From Shewanella frigidimarina (lineage in GTDB: Bacteria; Pseudomonadota; Gammaproteobacteria; Enterobacterales; Shewanellaceae): 64,000 nt of DNA. Positions 8,626 through 18,319 of the stretch are shown piece by piece (the stretch's first letter is position 1; the number at the start of each line of letters is the position of its first letter). The notes beneath the pieces were generated by a model that ran no database searches, was not told the DNA's origin, and saw nothing but the letters and a program-made list of their open reading frames with translations. The stretch lies in NCBI RefSeq assembly GCF_003797125.1, contig NZ_RKKE01000007.1, positions 124,001 through 188,000 of the forward strand, in the 5' to 3' direction. Position numbers and translations under genes: made by a program.

Positions 8626-10025
8626 TGCTAAAAAACAATCCATTTAACGGGCTATTTTTTAAATTATTGTTAGGCTTTTGGCTATGCAGTTCATTGATTA
8701 TTGCACTGGTGTCTTTATTGCCATTACTGCAACAAAACCATGATCGTTCACCATTACCTCCCAGTCTTGAGCGAGTACTTAAAAGCGTTGCAAAACGAAT
8801 ACAAGAGCAACCTCAATTACTCGAAGGTAAAAATCTTCAACGTCTGCACCGTAGCCGCAATAAACAAGGCGATAGAAACCATAATGCTGGTCCATTGCGC
8901 TTATATTTAACCGATGGCGAAGGCCAAGTATTAAATACCAAACGAGTATCGCGAGGATTTAGACGCTTTCAACTCATGGCAGAAGAAGCAGACCATCCGA
9001 TCAGCCATCAATTTAGAGATGAACTTATTTTCGGCCCCTATTCTTTTGTGGTCAATGGCAAGCCGTATCAATTATTTGGCCGCTTCCCCGATAATCATCC
9101 ACGGCCGTGGTTCTTTTTCTTTGCCGACAATAAATTACTTACTGCAGGCTTAGCCATTTTACTGTCTGGCTTATTATGCGGTTTGCTCGCATGGTATTTG
9201 GGTAAACCATTACGTTCGCTAAAGCACAGTGCCAATGCCCTCGCTAGAGGTGATTTATCTAGCAGAGTCGATGCCGCTACCGCAAATCGTCGTGATGAAA
9301 TGGGCCAATTGGCACAGGCTTTTAATGGAATGGCCGATGCAGTGCAGGCCATGATTAACAACCAGCAACGATTAATGGGCGATATTTCTCATGAACTGCG
9401 CACACCACTCACTAGGCTGCAATTAGCCTTAGCTTTAGGCCGTAAAAAAGGGCAGCAAAGTGAAGAGCTAGAACGTATCGGCTATGAAGCCTTACAACTT
9501 GAAGCGCTAATAAGCGAGTTACTCACTCTATCTCGGGTAAGCTTAGCCAGCCATGAAAATAAAGTCGTACTCGAATTAGCAGAATCTTTAAGCCAAGTGT
9601 TAGATGACGCCGAATTTGAAGCCGAGCAGCAAGGCAAACTATTACAAATTGATATACCAGAGGCACTGCAATTGCCTCTTCACCCAAAGACACTCTCGCG
9701 CGCCATAGAAAATCTGCTGCGTAATGCAATTTGCTATGCCAATAGCCAGATAACCATTAGTGCAGCCCAAGTTGGCAAACACATATTAATTACAGTGGAA
9801 GACGACGGTCCAGGTATAGATCAAAAAGAGCTCGAAGCTATTTTTAAGCCTTTCTATCGCCCCGATACAGCCAGAGACAGGCAAAGTGGTGGGTGGGGTT
9901 TAGGGTTGGCTATAACTCAAGCTGCTATTACGTTACATCAAGGCAGTATTGTGGCAGAAAACCTTATCGGCCCAACAGGAAAGCGCGAAGGCCTTAAGCT
10001 CAGCATCAGTTTACCGGTTAGCTAG
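8625..10025 (+). CDS. cpxA: Sensor histidine kinase CpxA
   Basis: A 466-residue inner-membrane kinase that senses envelope damage and phosphorylates CpxR. TM1 is near residues 10-34 and TM2 near 168-190, bracketing a ~130-residue periplasmic sensor. A HAMP domain follows, then HisKA with the phospho-acceptor H256 (MGDISHELRTPLTRLQ) and an ATPase domain with N box (IENLLRNAICYA), G1 (EDDGPGID) and G2 (GGWGLGLAIT). The start overlaps the cpxR stop by one base, indicating coupling. The 12-base upstream ATG at 8613 is possible but would overlap further. Confidence 0.87.
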   Translation: MLKNNPFNGLFFKLLLGFWLCSSLIIALVSLLPLLQQNHDRSPLPPSLERVLKSVAKRIQEQPQLLEGKNLQRLHRSRNKQGDRNHNAGPLRLYLTDGEGQVLNTKRVSRGFRRFQLMAEEADHPISHQFRDELIFGPYSFVVNGKPYQLFGRFPDNHPRPWFFFFADNKLLTAGLAILLSGLLCGLLAWYLGKPLRSLKHSANALARGDLSSRVDAATANRRDEMGQLAQAFNGMADAVQAMINNQQRLMGDISHELRTPLTRLQLALALGRKKGQQSEELERIGYEALQLEALISELLTLSRVSLASHENKVVLELAESLSQVLDDAEFEAEQQGKLLQIDIPEALQLPLHPKTLSRAIENLLRNAICYANSQITISAAQVGKHILITVEDDGPGIDQKELEAIFKPFYRPDTARDRQSGGWGLGLAITQAAITLHQGSIVAENLIGPTGKREGLKLSISLPVS

Positions 10026-10090
10026 TCGATATAAAAAATAAACTTCAACCACTTATATTCTAATCGGCCTTAATAATGGCATTAACTAAT

Positions 10091-10112
10091 ATTCCCTGCA
10101 CACGCAGGGAAT
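10091..10112 (+). terminator. Hairpin downstream of cpxA
   Basis: TTCCCTGC and GCAGGGAA form an 8 bp stem with a 4-base loop about 65 bases past the cpxA stop. There is no T tract, so it may be a processing or Rho-stalling structure. Confidence 0.35.
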
Positions 10113-10236
10113 AAGCACGTATCAATAATAGCTAGCTCGCCTTCATAGACGACACAGCTGAATTAACCCTGTAATCAATAGCATGTCATTGCTAGGTAAA
10201 AATTACCCCTAACTGGCAACATTTTCCGATTGATGC

Positions 10237-10254
10237 AAGCGGCCTGAGCCGCTT
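10237..10254 (-). terminator. Small hairpin downstream of the YqaE/Pmp3 gene
   Basis: AAGCGGC, loop CTGA, GCCGCTT: a perfect 7 bp stem about 30 bases past the stop of the small membrane protein. It lacks a T tract. Confidence 0.35.
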
Positions 10255-10284
10255 CACCATTAGACATAATCATCTTTGCAGCCA

Positions 10285-10443
10285 CTAGCGCTTAGCAATC
10301 ACCCATACCGCGTGCACTATCCCTGGAATGTAGCCTAGCAAGGTTAAAATTATATTTAATAATAAGGTCTTACTTAGGCCTACTTGTAGAAAAACCCCAA
10401 GTGGTGGCAGTAAGATTGCGATTAAAATACGTAATAAATCCAT
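10285..10443 (-). CDS. YqaE/Pmp3 family small membrane protein
   Basis: A 52-residue hydrophobic protein of the YqaE/Pmp3 stress-related family, with two membrane helices. The family signature ILLPPLGVFLQVG is near the N terminus, followed by LLNIILTLLGYIPGIVHAVWVI. Members are linked to osmotic or cold stress and membrane potential; the biochemical role is unclear. The start at 10443 is chosen because GGAG lies five bases upstream and the protein then has the usual family length; the longer frame to 10527 adds 28 residues unlike the family. Confidence 0.88.
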   Translation of the reverse strand: MDLLRILIAILLPPLGVFLQVGLSKTLLLNIILTLLGYIPGIVHAVWVIAKR

Positions 10444-10760
10444 GATATTCTCCATTTTGAATGTGCTGAGGTTAACAGTTGCCTCAACGTATATTAGCTG
10501 ACTTGCATTTATTGTCATAAAGAACAAAGCAATTATCTGACCACTATTTCAAGTGTTGCTATTATTCCCCTCAATGAACATCGTTTTTAAGCAACTACAT
10601 AACCTCATATACTGACTTATTAGTATGTATTTAGAAGTGAAAAAAAGCCCTTTTTGCATACTCTAAAAACATTAGAGGATAACGCTCACAACCTTTGGTG
10701 CCTGTGAAGATTGTTTGCTAATATTGAGTAATGACAGGCTAGTACCTTGCGGATAATCTT

Positions 10761-12140
10761 ATGATTTGTCGATTTTTGTTAAACAACTTTCCTCGCAGCA
10801 ACCAGCGATCATCCTCAAGGTTAAATCGATGGATTCTACTATGGAGTTTAGTTATTGCTGTTGTTGGCCTTACCAGCTTTGTGCCTACTGATGCCCAGGC
10901 TGCGCCCTCGCCTGATACTGTGAAACAACTCATACAGATTAACGACCCAAGCAGCGTCATAGACATTGAAATACAAGGCTCTGTCGTTCACCTAAACGGC
11001 TCCGTCACTGAGCAAGCGAGTAAAGAGCGCATACTGCAAACCATAGCCGCTTTACCTGATGTGACTCAGGTTGTGGATAATATTCACTTGCAACCTATTG
11101 AGCCCTTATCTTTAGCTCCCCTGAAGCAAGATGCTGAGCAATTTTGGGACAAAGCCTTACTCTATTTACCGCGCTTGGCTTTAGGGCTGTCGATATTCTT
11201 GCTTCTATTTTGGCTTTCTCATCCTTTAGCACGCTTATTGATTAGTCCCTTAGCTTGGGTAACAAAAAGCGAGTTGATTCGATTAGTGATGCAGCGCAGC
11301 ATCAGTGTATTGATCATCTTATTGGGACTATATATATTTTTGCGCCTCGCCGGCCTAACGCAGTTTGCAGTCGCGATTATTAGCAGCACTGGTGTAATCG
11401 GTCTGATTTTAGGTTTTGCCTTTAAAGACATCGCCGAAAACTTTATTTCCAGCTTACTACTCAGTGTGCAGCGTCCGTTCAAATTAGGTGATGTAATATC
11501 CGTTGAAGGGAATTTGGGGGTGGTAAAGCAAGTCACAGCAAGGGCTACCACGTTAGTCGACTACGACGGAAATCATATCCAAATCCCCAATGCCACTATC
11601 TATAAAAACGTGATTAAAAATCTTACCGCCAACCCGAGAATGCGTGGCCACTTTGTCATTGGCATTGGCTATGATGCAAGTATCCGTAAGGCTCAGGATA
11701 TTGCTATGGAGATTATGAGCGGTCATCACGGCGTACTTGCAGATCCCGAGCCACAGGTATTAATAAAAAACCTTGGTCCATCGACGATTAATCTGCAAGT
11801 GTATTTTTGGGTCAATGCTGAAACTCACAGTGTTCCAAAAGTGGCTTCAATTTTAATGCGCTTGCTGGTGCGCGCTTATGAAGCAAATCAAATTAGCTTG
11901 CCTGACGATGCCCGCGAACGTATTTTCCCTCAAGGGATACAATTAGTCACCAATGGACATCAGCAAAGTGAAACACCTCTGAATACGATACAGAGCACTG
12001 AGCACAACAGCACAAAAGCCCAAGAGTCATTAGAAGATACCCATAATGAGACTAGCGATGACATCAGCAGCGATACCGATGATATACGTCAGCAAGCGGC
12101 ACAATCACGAGATCCTGAAAGTGGCGCCAATATTATCTAA
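10761..12140 (+). CDS. BON domain-MscS mechanosensitive channel
   Basis: A 459-residue small-conductance mechanosensitive channel. An N-terminal signal/anchor (to about residue 48) is followed by a BON domain (about 50-113; VIDIEIQGSVVHLNGSVTEQ) that would lie in the periplasm. Next come membrane helices near 133-155, 170-192 and 200-222. The pore helix and beta domain have the MscS signature GVIGLILGFAFKDIAENFIS, then RPFKLGDVISVEG and IPNATIYKNVIKN. The last ~65 residues are hydrophilic and acidic and probably disordered. It would open under hypo-osmotic shock. Single gene. The exact start is uncertain because several upstream codons are possible. Confidence 0.85.
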   Translation: MICRFLLNNFPRSNQRSSSRLNRWILLWSLVIAVVGLTSFVPTDAQAAPSPDTVKQLIQINDPSSVIDIEIQGSVVHLNGSVTEQASKERILQTIAALPDVTQVVDNIHLQPIEPLSLAPLKQDAEQFWDKALLYLPRLALGLSIFLLLFWLSHPLARLLISPLAWVTKSELIRLVMQRSISVLIILLGLYIFLRLAGLTQFAVAIISSTGVIGLILGFAFKDIAENFISSLLLSVQRPFKLGDVISVEGNLGVVKQVTARATTLVDYDGNHIQIPNATIYKNVIKNLTANPRMRGHFVIGIGYDASIRKAQDIAMEIMSGHHGVLADPEPQVLIKNLGPSTINLQVYFWVNAETHSVPKVASILMRLLVRAYEANQISLPDDARERIFPQGIQLVTNGHQQSETPLNTIQSTEHNSTKAQESLEDTHNETSDDISSDTDDIRQQAAQSRDPESGANII

Positions 12141-12390
12141 GCTCTTATGTTGGTAGAGGAATAAGCATCGAATTTTTATTTCTCGATATGCGAACTATAG
12201 CGCGAAGGCATCAATAAAATAGCCAGTATTTTATGAGGCTTTTATTGCCTATGTGTCAGCGCCCAACCAGCAATTATCATCAGGGCTGTATCGCTCACTT
12301 TGATAACGTCAGCGTTTATAACGCCTCGCAGTCAAACCTTGCTTAGGGTATAATTTGCCACTCTTTTTATGCTTCGTACCTAAGGTTGCC

Positions 12391-12855
12391 ATGTTTCATA
12401 TTGCCCTTTATGAACCCGAAATCGCTCCAAATACCGGAAACATCATTCGTCTATGTGCCAACAATGGCTCGCAGTTACATTTGATTGAGCCGTTAGGTTT
12501 TGATCTCGAAGAAAAGAAATTACGTCGCGCGGGACTCGATTATTCGGATCTGACCAGTGTGACTCGCCATAAAAACTATGCCGCTTTTTTAGAGGCCATG
12601 GCAGGAAAGCGTATTATTGCCTGCACCACTAAAGGTAGCCGTCCTCATACCCAAATTGCTTTCCAAGAAAATGATGTATTGTTATTTGGCCCCGAAACCC
12701 GCGGATTACCAATGGATATTATTGATGCGACGCCACTGGCACAGCGCTTACGTATCCCTATGACTGCCAATAGCCGTAGCTTAAACTTATCCAATTCAGT
12801 TGCCATTATTAGTTATGAAGCATGGCGTCAGCTGGGTTTTGCAGGCGCTGAGTAA
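12391..12855 (+). CDS. trmL: tRNA (cytidine/uridine-34 2'-O)-methyltransferase TrmL
   Basis: A 154-residue SPOUT methyltransferase that methylates the ribose of wobble nucleotide 34 in certain leucine tRNAs. It starts with the family pattern MFHIALYEPEIAPNTGNIIRL and has the C-terminal SAM-binding knot motifs LLFGPETRGLP and RIPMTANSRSLNLSNSVAI. The length fits the family. The start at 12391 is set by homology; a frame reaching back to 12355 adds non-family residues. The stop overlaps the next start (TAATG). Confidence 0.9.
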   Translation: MFHIALYEPEIAPNTGNIIRLCANNGSQLHLIEPLGFDLEEKKLRRAGLDYSDLTSVTRHKNYAAFLEAMAGKRIIACTTKGSRPHTQIAFQENDVLLFGPETRGLPMDIIDATPLAQRLRIPMTANSRSLNLSNSVAIISYEAWRQLGFAGAE

Positions 12856-13193
12856 TGAAAAAAACGTTATCACCTGAAACCCAACAAGATGCTTTAGCCA
12901 TTGCCAAAGCAACCCAAAAACCTGGGCAAGTTAAAGAACAAACCAAGCTGATTGCTGCGGGCGTTGAAAAGGGGATTGCTGAATACAAAAAACGTGAGAA
13001 GGCTAAGGCTCGTGAACGAGATAAAGCCCGTAAACAGCAGCAAAAATCTAAAAGCGCGACAAGCTCAAATGATGACGATTCCGATATGTCTTACATTGAA
13101 CCAGAGAGTCGATTTAACTCTTTAACATGGTCGTTACTGGGATTACTTATCTTAAGTTGGGCATTGTTTGCCGCTTATTTGTTTTATCGATAA
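12855..13193 (+). CDS. DUF2956 family protein
   Basis: A 112-residue protein, translationally coupled to trmL by a TAATG overlap. The N-terminal two thirds are highly charged, with a Lys/Arg/Glu-rich helix (about 40-70), and a single membrane helix near 92-110 closes the protein. The opening residues (TLSPETQQDALAIAKATQKPGQ) fit DUF2956, a gammaproteobacterial family of unknown function. Topology with the basic part in the cytoplasm would follow from the positive-inside rule. No catalytic motif is visible. Confidence 0.75.
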   Translation: MKKTLSPETQQDALAIAKATQKPGQVKEQTKLIAAGVEKGIAEYKKREKAKARERDKARKQQQKSKSATSSNDDDSDMSYIEPESRFNSLTWSLLGLLILSWALFAAYLFYR

Positions 13194-13221
13194 GCCCTGT
13201 GAGTGTTGAGATACACTCACG

Positions 13222-13785
13222 TTATTCTGTCGGCAGAGTATTATTTGCCGATGGTTTAAGCAGACTAATGGCTCTAATGACTTGATACTGCTCACTGTCG
13301 TCATCCAAATAGTGCGCGCTTTGCTGCCATTGCCATCCTGCTGTTGACGGTTTGGCATCACTCATCATGGGATCGAACTGCAATTGTACTAAGGCCGGAC
13401 GTTGATTAATGTCCCTTTTGCCTAAAAATGAGTAACTGCCCGCTTGCTCATAAAGCGTTAACTGTTGCGATATATCATCGGTAATCCCATTAGCATACAC
13501 CAATAAAATATGATCTTGTTGTTGCCTAAACCACCAAGTTTCACTGTTCGAAAAGCGACCACCACGGCTAACACTAATGTATAAATTACGTTTATCTGCC
13601 GAGCACATCACAGAAGTGCTTACCTGCTTAGGCGCAACATTAGGATTGGCTGCACTGCCCTGCCACTCACCCGCTAGTTGGCTACAAAAAGCATCTAAGG
13701 TCACTTTCGCAGCATAAGATGACGTTGAATGTGCCAGTAACAACATCGCCGTTAGCAGTAATATTGATCGGCATTTATGTATCAT
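13222..13785 (-). CDS. Secreted protein of unknown function
   Basis: A 187-residue protein with a signal peptide (about 1-25, ending near SYA). Two cysteines near the mature N terminus (in AFCSQLAGEWQG and VMCSADKRN) may form a disulfide. The GEWQGSA motif and the later beta-rich pattern resemble small lipocalin-like periplasmic proteins, but I do not recognise the family. The start at 13785 follows GAGGATGGTTA; an upstream ATG at 13818 lacks a site. Convergent with the trmL pair. Confidence 0.6.
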   Translation of the reverse strand: MIHKCRSILLLTAMLLLAHSTSSYAAKVTLDAFCSQLAGEWQGSAANPNVAPKQVSTSVMCSADKRNLYISVSRGGRFSNSETWWFRQQQDHILLVYANGITDDISQQLTLYEQAGSYSFLGKRDINQRPALVQLQFDPMMSDAKPSTAGWQWQQSAHYLDDDSEQYQVIRAISLLKPSANNTLPTE

Positions 13786-13915
13786 TAACCATCCTCTTAT
13801 CAAAATAGCGTTTAACACTTAACGGATCACAAGCTCAACATAGCCAATGTTGCCTGCACCATCTTGCCCTAGAAACCGAATAGAATCACTCAGTGACACC
13901 ATGATATCTAGCCAT

Positions 13916-13943
13916 AAAAAATGGCCCACTTATGTGAGCCATC
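13916..13943 (-). terminator. Terminator downstream of the M16 peptidase pair
   Basis: On the minus strand GATGGCTCAC…GTGGGCCATTTTTT forms an imperfect stem followed by six T, about 85 bases past the stop at 14026. Confidence 0.6.
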
Positions 13944-14025
13944 ATACGATACTACAGTGCAATTAACAGACTAAATCATTAACTGAATAAGCCATTAATT
14001 GAATAAGTCATTAACCCACTAATAA

Positions 14026-15477
14026 CTACTGACCAAAACCCGTCGCAGTGATATCAACTTTAGTCACTTCACCGTATTGCGCCGCAATATCAGCAATTTT
14101 TTCAGCGTTACCAATCAACACAAACTGTAAGTTTTGTTGTGGGAAATATTGCTTAATCAAACGCTGAGTTTCTGCGAGGGTAAGTCCATCCACTTTAGCC
14201 TGAAATTGATTAATAAAATCATCATTAAAGCCATACAGATACATGTCAGACAATAAACCAGCTAATTGCCCACTAGTTTCATACTTAGGTGGGAACTGGC
14301 CTTTAACATAGGCTTTGGCAGAATCTAAAGTGGTTTGATCAATGCCCTTTTCCCATAAACGAGCATAGGTTTTTAAGGCTAAATCAATGGCTTCTTTAGT
14401 TGTCGATGACTTAGTAAAAGTACTGATTTGGAATACCCCAGATTGAGCATAAGGGCTAAAACCAGAACGGGCACCGTAAGTTAATCCGGCATTGACGCGT
14501 AATTCATCATTTAACCATGAAGTAAAACGACCGCCTAGAATGGTGTTCACTACGGTTAACCCAACATAGTCTGGATTGTCGTAACGGATCCCCACGCCAC
14601 CAATTAAAAAGGTGGTTTCGATTGCGTCAGGCTTGTCGACCAACAGTACATGAGGTTGGGTCAATGTTGGTAAATGTTGGCTTAAATCTGGCTGAACCAC
14701 GGTTTCAGTGGTCTGCCAATCACCAAAGGCTTTATTCAGTTTAGCGGTCATGTCGGCAACATCAAAATCGCCCACCACGTTAATGGTCATATTGTTTGGT
14801 TGATAATAGCCTTTATGAAAAGCGCGTAACTCCTCAACTGAAAGTTTACCAATGGTGTCACTATTGCCTGATACCGGATTGGCATAAGGATGATCACCAA
14901 ATACTAACTTATTGAAGTAGCGACCAATCACTGCACGAGGACTTTCTTTTTGCTGTGATAAACCAACAATTTCGCGCTGTTTTAGTTTATCAAATTCAGC
15001 GCTATCAAAGTCTGGCTGGCGCAATACGTGGCTAAAAATATCGAGTACGGTATCAACATCTTTGCTCATCATATTGGCACGAATATAACTGCCTTCTAAA
15101 TCAGCGTTGGTGTCTATGCTGGCGCCGATAAAATCTAGCTGCTGCTCGATGTCGGCCTTTGATTGACCCGCGGCACCCAACATTAAACTTTGTGAGGTAA
15201 TGTAAGCCATACCAGAGGTAATATCATTGACTGCTCCCGCTCTCACTACGGCATCAATGGTCACTAATGGCACTTTTTTTTGCACCATCAGCTTGACCTT
15301 TAAGCCATTGTCTAAGGTAACAGATTGGTAGCGTGGCATAACAAAGCTAGCGGTAACAGGGTTGGCGGAGTCGGCAGTGGTTTTCTGGGTCGTCGCACAA
15401 CCACTTATTCCAATGCTACACGCTAATGCAATTGCTGATAACGATATCTTAATACGTGTGTGAGTTACGGTTTTCAT
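14026..15477 (-). CDS. M16-family lipoprotein, non-catalytic subunit
   Basis: A 483-residue insulinase-fold protein with a lipoprotein signal (lipobox GISGC, lipidated Cys near residue 27). At the position of the zinc motif HxxEH it reads SQSLMLGAA, so it lacks the catalytic residues. It retains the Arg/Tyr substrate-binding motif in the C-terminal half (VNAGLTYGARSGF). This is the usual arrangement of an inactive partner in bacterial M16 heterodimers. Its start overlaps the stop of the upstream catalytic gene by four bases (ATGA), so the two are co-translated. Probable role: periplasmic oligopeptide degradation, anchored to a membrane. Confidence 0.82.
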   Translation of the reverse strand: MKTVTHTRIKISLSAIALACSIGISGCATTQKTTADSANPVTASFVMPRYQSVTLDNGLKVKLMVQKKVPLVTIDAVVRAGAVNDITSGMAYITSQSLMLGAAGQSKADIEQQLDFIGASIDTNADLEGSYIRANMMSKDVDTVLDIFSHVLRQPDFDSAEFDKLKQREIVGLSQQKESPRAVIGRYFNKLVFGDHPYANPVSGNSDTIGKLSVEELRAFHKGYYQPNNMTINVVGDFDVADMTAKLNKAFGDWQTTETVVQPDLSQHLPTLTQPHVLLVDKPDAIETTFLIGGVGIRYDNPDYVGLTVVNTILGGRFTSWLNDELRVNAGLTYGARSGFSPYAQSGVFQISTFTKSSTTKEAIDLALKTYARLWEKGIDQTTLDSAKAYVKGQFPPKYETSGQLAGLLSDMYLYGFNDDFINQFQAKVDGLTLAETQRLIKQYFPQQNLQFVLIGNAEKIADIAAQYGEVTKVDITATGFGQ

Positions 15478-16802
15478 TTGTCTGACTCCTCAGTAGCAGC
15501 GAGCACACCGACAGTTCGATTCGCTTTAATTAAATAGGTTTGCGCCACACGTTGAATATCAGCAGGAGTGACCTTGTTATAGGCTTCTGGGGCGTTAAAC
15601 AGTTTTGCATAGTCGCCAAAATACAGCTCGTATGTGCCTAAAGTATTGGCTTTACCATTAATGGTTTCCATAGTGCGGTAAAAGTCCATTAACTTGATAT
15701 TTTTAACTTTTTCAAGTTCTTGCTGAGTCACGCCTTTGTTGGCAATAAGATCAATCTGCTCAATAAGGGCTTTTTCTAAAGTCTCGGCGCTGACTCCCGC
15801 ATTCGCTACACCCAAAATATAGAATAAGTTAGGGTCGAACGACATTGGCATATACGTGTCTGCAGCCACGGCCAATTGCTTATCAACTAAGGCCTGATAA
15901 AAGCGTGAGCTATTGCCTTCACTTAACATCGACGTTAATAAATCCAATGCATAGTAATCGGCATGACTAGTTGCAGGTACATGATAAGCCAACATAATGT
16001 TTGGCGTGCTTACCGATTCTTTTTTAACAAATACCCGACGTTCACCATTTTGTTGCGGTTCAACTGTACGTACGGCTTTTGGTGGAGCTTGAGCTGGAAT
16101 TGGTGCAAAATACTGATTAGCCAAGGCTTTCACTTCGGCTAGCTTCACATCACCGGTAATCACCACTAGCGCATTGTTAGGGGCGTAGTAGGTTTTATGG
16201 TATTGCTGTAAGTCTGCTAATGTCCAAGCGGCAATGTCCGACTCATAACCAATCACCGACCAGCTATATGGATGCGCCGCAAAGGCGACACTTTTAAGCG
16301 CTTCTTGAATCGTACGCCAGTTGGAGTTTTCAAGCCCTGTGGTGCGCTCTGACTGCACCACGCCGCGCTCACTTTCAACCATTTCAGGGTTGATGTCTAA
16401 ATTGGCGATGCGGTCTGCTTCTAAATCAAAAATAGTTTCTAGACCATTGGCTGGAAACCAGTCGGTATATACCGTTAAATCTTCACTGGTATAAGCGTTG
16501 TTGGCGCCACCAGCAGCTTCCATCGTACGGTCAAACATTTTAGGGCCAAACTTTTTAGAACCATTAAACATCATGTGTTCAAAAAAGTGCGAAATACCGG
16601 TAATACCAGGTACTTCATTGCGCGAACCCACTTTCCAAAAAATGTACATATTGGCATTAGGGATAGAACTATCCTCCAACACCATAATCTTCATGCCATT
16701 ATCTAAGGTAAAACTATTAATATCTTCAGCTTGTGTCGCTGACACGTTAGGTGCACTCAGTACACCTAACGTCATCAACAACGCCATTATCTTGCGGGTC
16801 AT
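15474..16802 (-). CDS. M16-family zinc metallopeptidase, catalytic subunit
   Basis: A 442-residue secreted peptidase with a signal peptide (about 1-22). The inverted zinc motif HFFEH is at residues 72-76 (H72, E75, H76), and the downstream metal-binding glutamate is in the ESERGVVQSER region. The second M16 domain is in the C-terminal half. It pairs with the downstream non-catalytic lipoprotein through a 4-base overlap. The ATG at 16802 follows AAAAGGAGCGAGAT, a strong ribosome site. Likely a periplasmic clamshell protease for short peptides. Confidence 0.86.
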   Translation of the reverse strand: MTRKIMALLMTLGVLSAPNVSATQAEDINSFTLDNGMKIMVLEDSSIPNANMYIFWKVGSRNEVPGITGISHFFEHMMFNGSKKFGPKMFDRTMEAAGGANNAYTSEDLTVYTDWFPANGLETIFDLEADRIANLDINPEMVESERGVVQSERTTGLENSNWRTIQEALKSVAFAAHPYSWSVIGYESDIAAWTLADLQQYHKTYYAPNNALVVITGDVKLAEVKALANQYFAPIPAQAPPKAVRTVEPQQNGERRVFVKKESVSTPNIMLAYHVPATSHADYYALDLLTSMLSEGNSSRFYQALVDKQLAVAADTYMPMSFDPNLFYILGVANAGVSAETLEKALIEQIDLIANKGVTQQELEKVKNIKLMDFYRTMETINGKANTLGTYELYFGDYAKLFNAPEAYNKVTPADIQRVAQTYLIKANRTVGVLAATEESDK

Positions 16803-16887
16803 ATCTCGCTCCTTTTGAGCTATCGTCCAATGGTTTATTAAAATGGTTTATTAAAAATGGATTATTAAAATTGGTTTTTAAATAGGG

Positions 16888-18201
16888 CTATTGCGCCGCG
16901 CTTAATGCTGTTAAGGCAATTTGGGTCATGGTTTGCACGCCAACCTTAAGGGCACTTTCATCAACATAAAATGCCGGAGAGTGATTACTGGCGACATTAT
17001 TGATATCTTGGTCAGCAGGTGTCACGCCCAAGAAAAAGAACATCCCTAGTGTTTCTAATGCGTAATAAGAAAAGTCTTCCGCACCGGTAATCAGTCCTGG
17101 CTCAATTAACATATTGTCACCCACTACAGAGGCGATAACCGAGCGCATTTTACTGACTAATTCTGGGTTGTTAACCGTAACCGGATAACCAGGTTGGATC
17201 ACGGTTACTGCAGTGGCGCCAACTGTTTTAGCGGCATTAGCTGCCACTTGGGCCAATTTAACCTTAATGTCGGCGCGCATATCTTGATCGAAAGTTCGGA
17301 TAGTACCAATAAGTTCTACTTCGTCAGGAATAATATTCGATCGAATACCACCATTAATGGCCCCAAAACTCACTACGGCGGGTGCTTTGGTAATATCCAC
17401 CTGACGACTAATAATGGTTTGTACACTATTAATAATTTGTGCCGAGGCCACGATAGGATCAACACCACTCCAAGGACGTGAGCCATGGGTTTGCTTACCT
17501 GTGACCTTAATCGTAAATGAGTCTTCACTCGCCATTGCAGGGCCGGAACGTAGACCAATCATACCTGTAGGCATGCTTGATGTGACATGCATGCCAAACA
17601 CTTGCTCAGGCTTGCGCTTAGCAAATAAGCCTTGTTTGAGCATTAATTCCGCACCGCCTTGCTCACCTTCTGGCGCGCCTTCTTCGGCTGGCTGAAAGAT
17701 AAACATTACGTCACCAGCTAGGCTGTCTTTTACTTTTACGAGGTTTTCAGCCACGCCCATCAGCATAGCCACATGGGTATCATGACCGCAGGCGTGCATC
17801 ACACCCACGGTTTGATTTCGATAAGTGTCCGTCGCTTTAGAGGCAAAAGGTAAATCAACCACTTCGGTAACGGGCAGCGCATCCATATCAGCGCGTAAAC
17901 CAATTAACGGCCCAGGCTTACCACCTGTTAATATCGCCACCACACCCGTGTGGGCGATACCCGTTTGTACTTCAAGCCCTAAGGATTTAAGGTGTTTTTC
18001 AATCACTTTACTGGTGCGAAATTCGCGATTAGATAATTCAGGGTGTTGATGTAAATCGCGGCGCCATGCAATGACTTTGCTTTCAACTTGAGCGGTTAGT
18101 TCTGCAGCATTGGGCACGCTAGCCACGGTAGTCGTGCTGTAAACACTGGCGGCAAATACACTTGAAAGCAGTAAAGCAACAGACGTCAGGCGCATGTTCA
18201 T
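16888..18201 (-). CDS. Secreted M20 amidohydrolase (hippurate hydrolase-like)
   Basis: A 437-residue M20-family metal-dependent amidohydrolase with an N-terminal signal peptide (about 1-28), so it acts in the periplasm. Motifs seen are LHQHPELSNREF, GLRADMDALPV, the metal-site cluster HACGHDTHVAML and EEGAPEGEQGG with the catalytic glutamate pair, and a dimerisation lid in the middle (KQTHGSRPWSGVDP). The family cleaves N-acyl amino acids such as hippurate or N-acetyl-amino acids. It lies 85 bases upstream of the M16 pair on the same strand and may share their peptide-scavenging role. The start may be at 18195 instead. Confidence 0.82.
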   Translation of the reverse strand: MNMRLTSVALLLSSVFAASVYSTTTVASVPNAAELTAQVESKVIAWRRDLHQHPELSNREFRTSKVIEKHLKSLGLEVQTGIAHTGVVAILTGGKPGPLIGLRADMDALPVTEVVDLPFASKATDTYRNQTVGVMHACGHDTHVAMLMGVAENLVKVKDSLAGDVMFIFQPAEEGAPEGEQGGAELMLKQGLFAKRKPEQVFGMHVTSSMPTGMIGLRSGPAMASEDSFTIKVTGKQTHGSRPWSGVDPIVASAQIINSVQTIISRQVDITKAPAVVSFGAINGGIRSNIIPDEVELIGTIRTFDQDMRADIKVKLAQVAANAAKTVGATAVTVIQPGYPVTVNNPELVSKMRSVIASVVGDNMLIEPGLITGAEDFSYYALETLGMFFFLGVTPADQDINNVASNHSPAFYVDESALKVGVQTMTQIALTALSAAQ

Positions 18202-18319
18202 TCCATTTATTATAATAATTAGTGCAACAAAACTACCTTGAAATGAGAATTTTGTTAAATCTTTTACCGATTTGCTAACAAGTCAATTGTATCTATTTAT
18301 TAACACCCAACACTCACGA

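Noticed and set aside
8701..8910. 69-residue plus-strand frame inside cpxA
   Set aside because: Out-of-frame reading of a clear histidine kinase gene.
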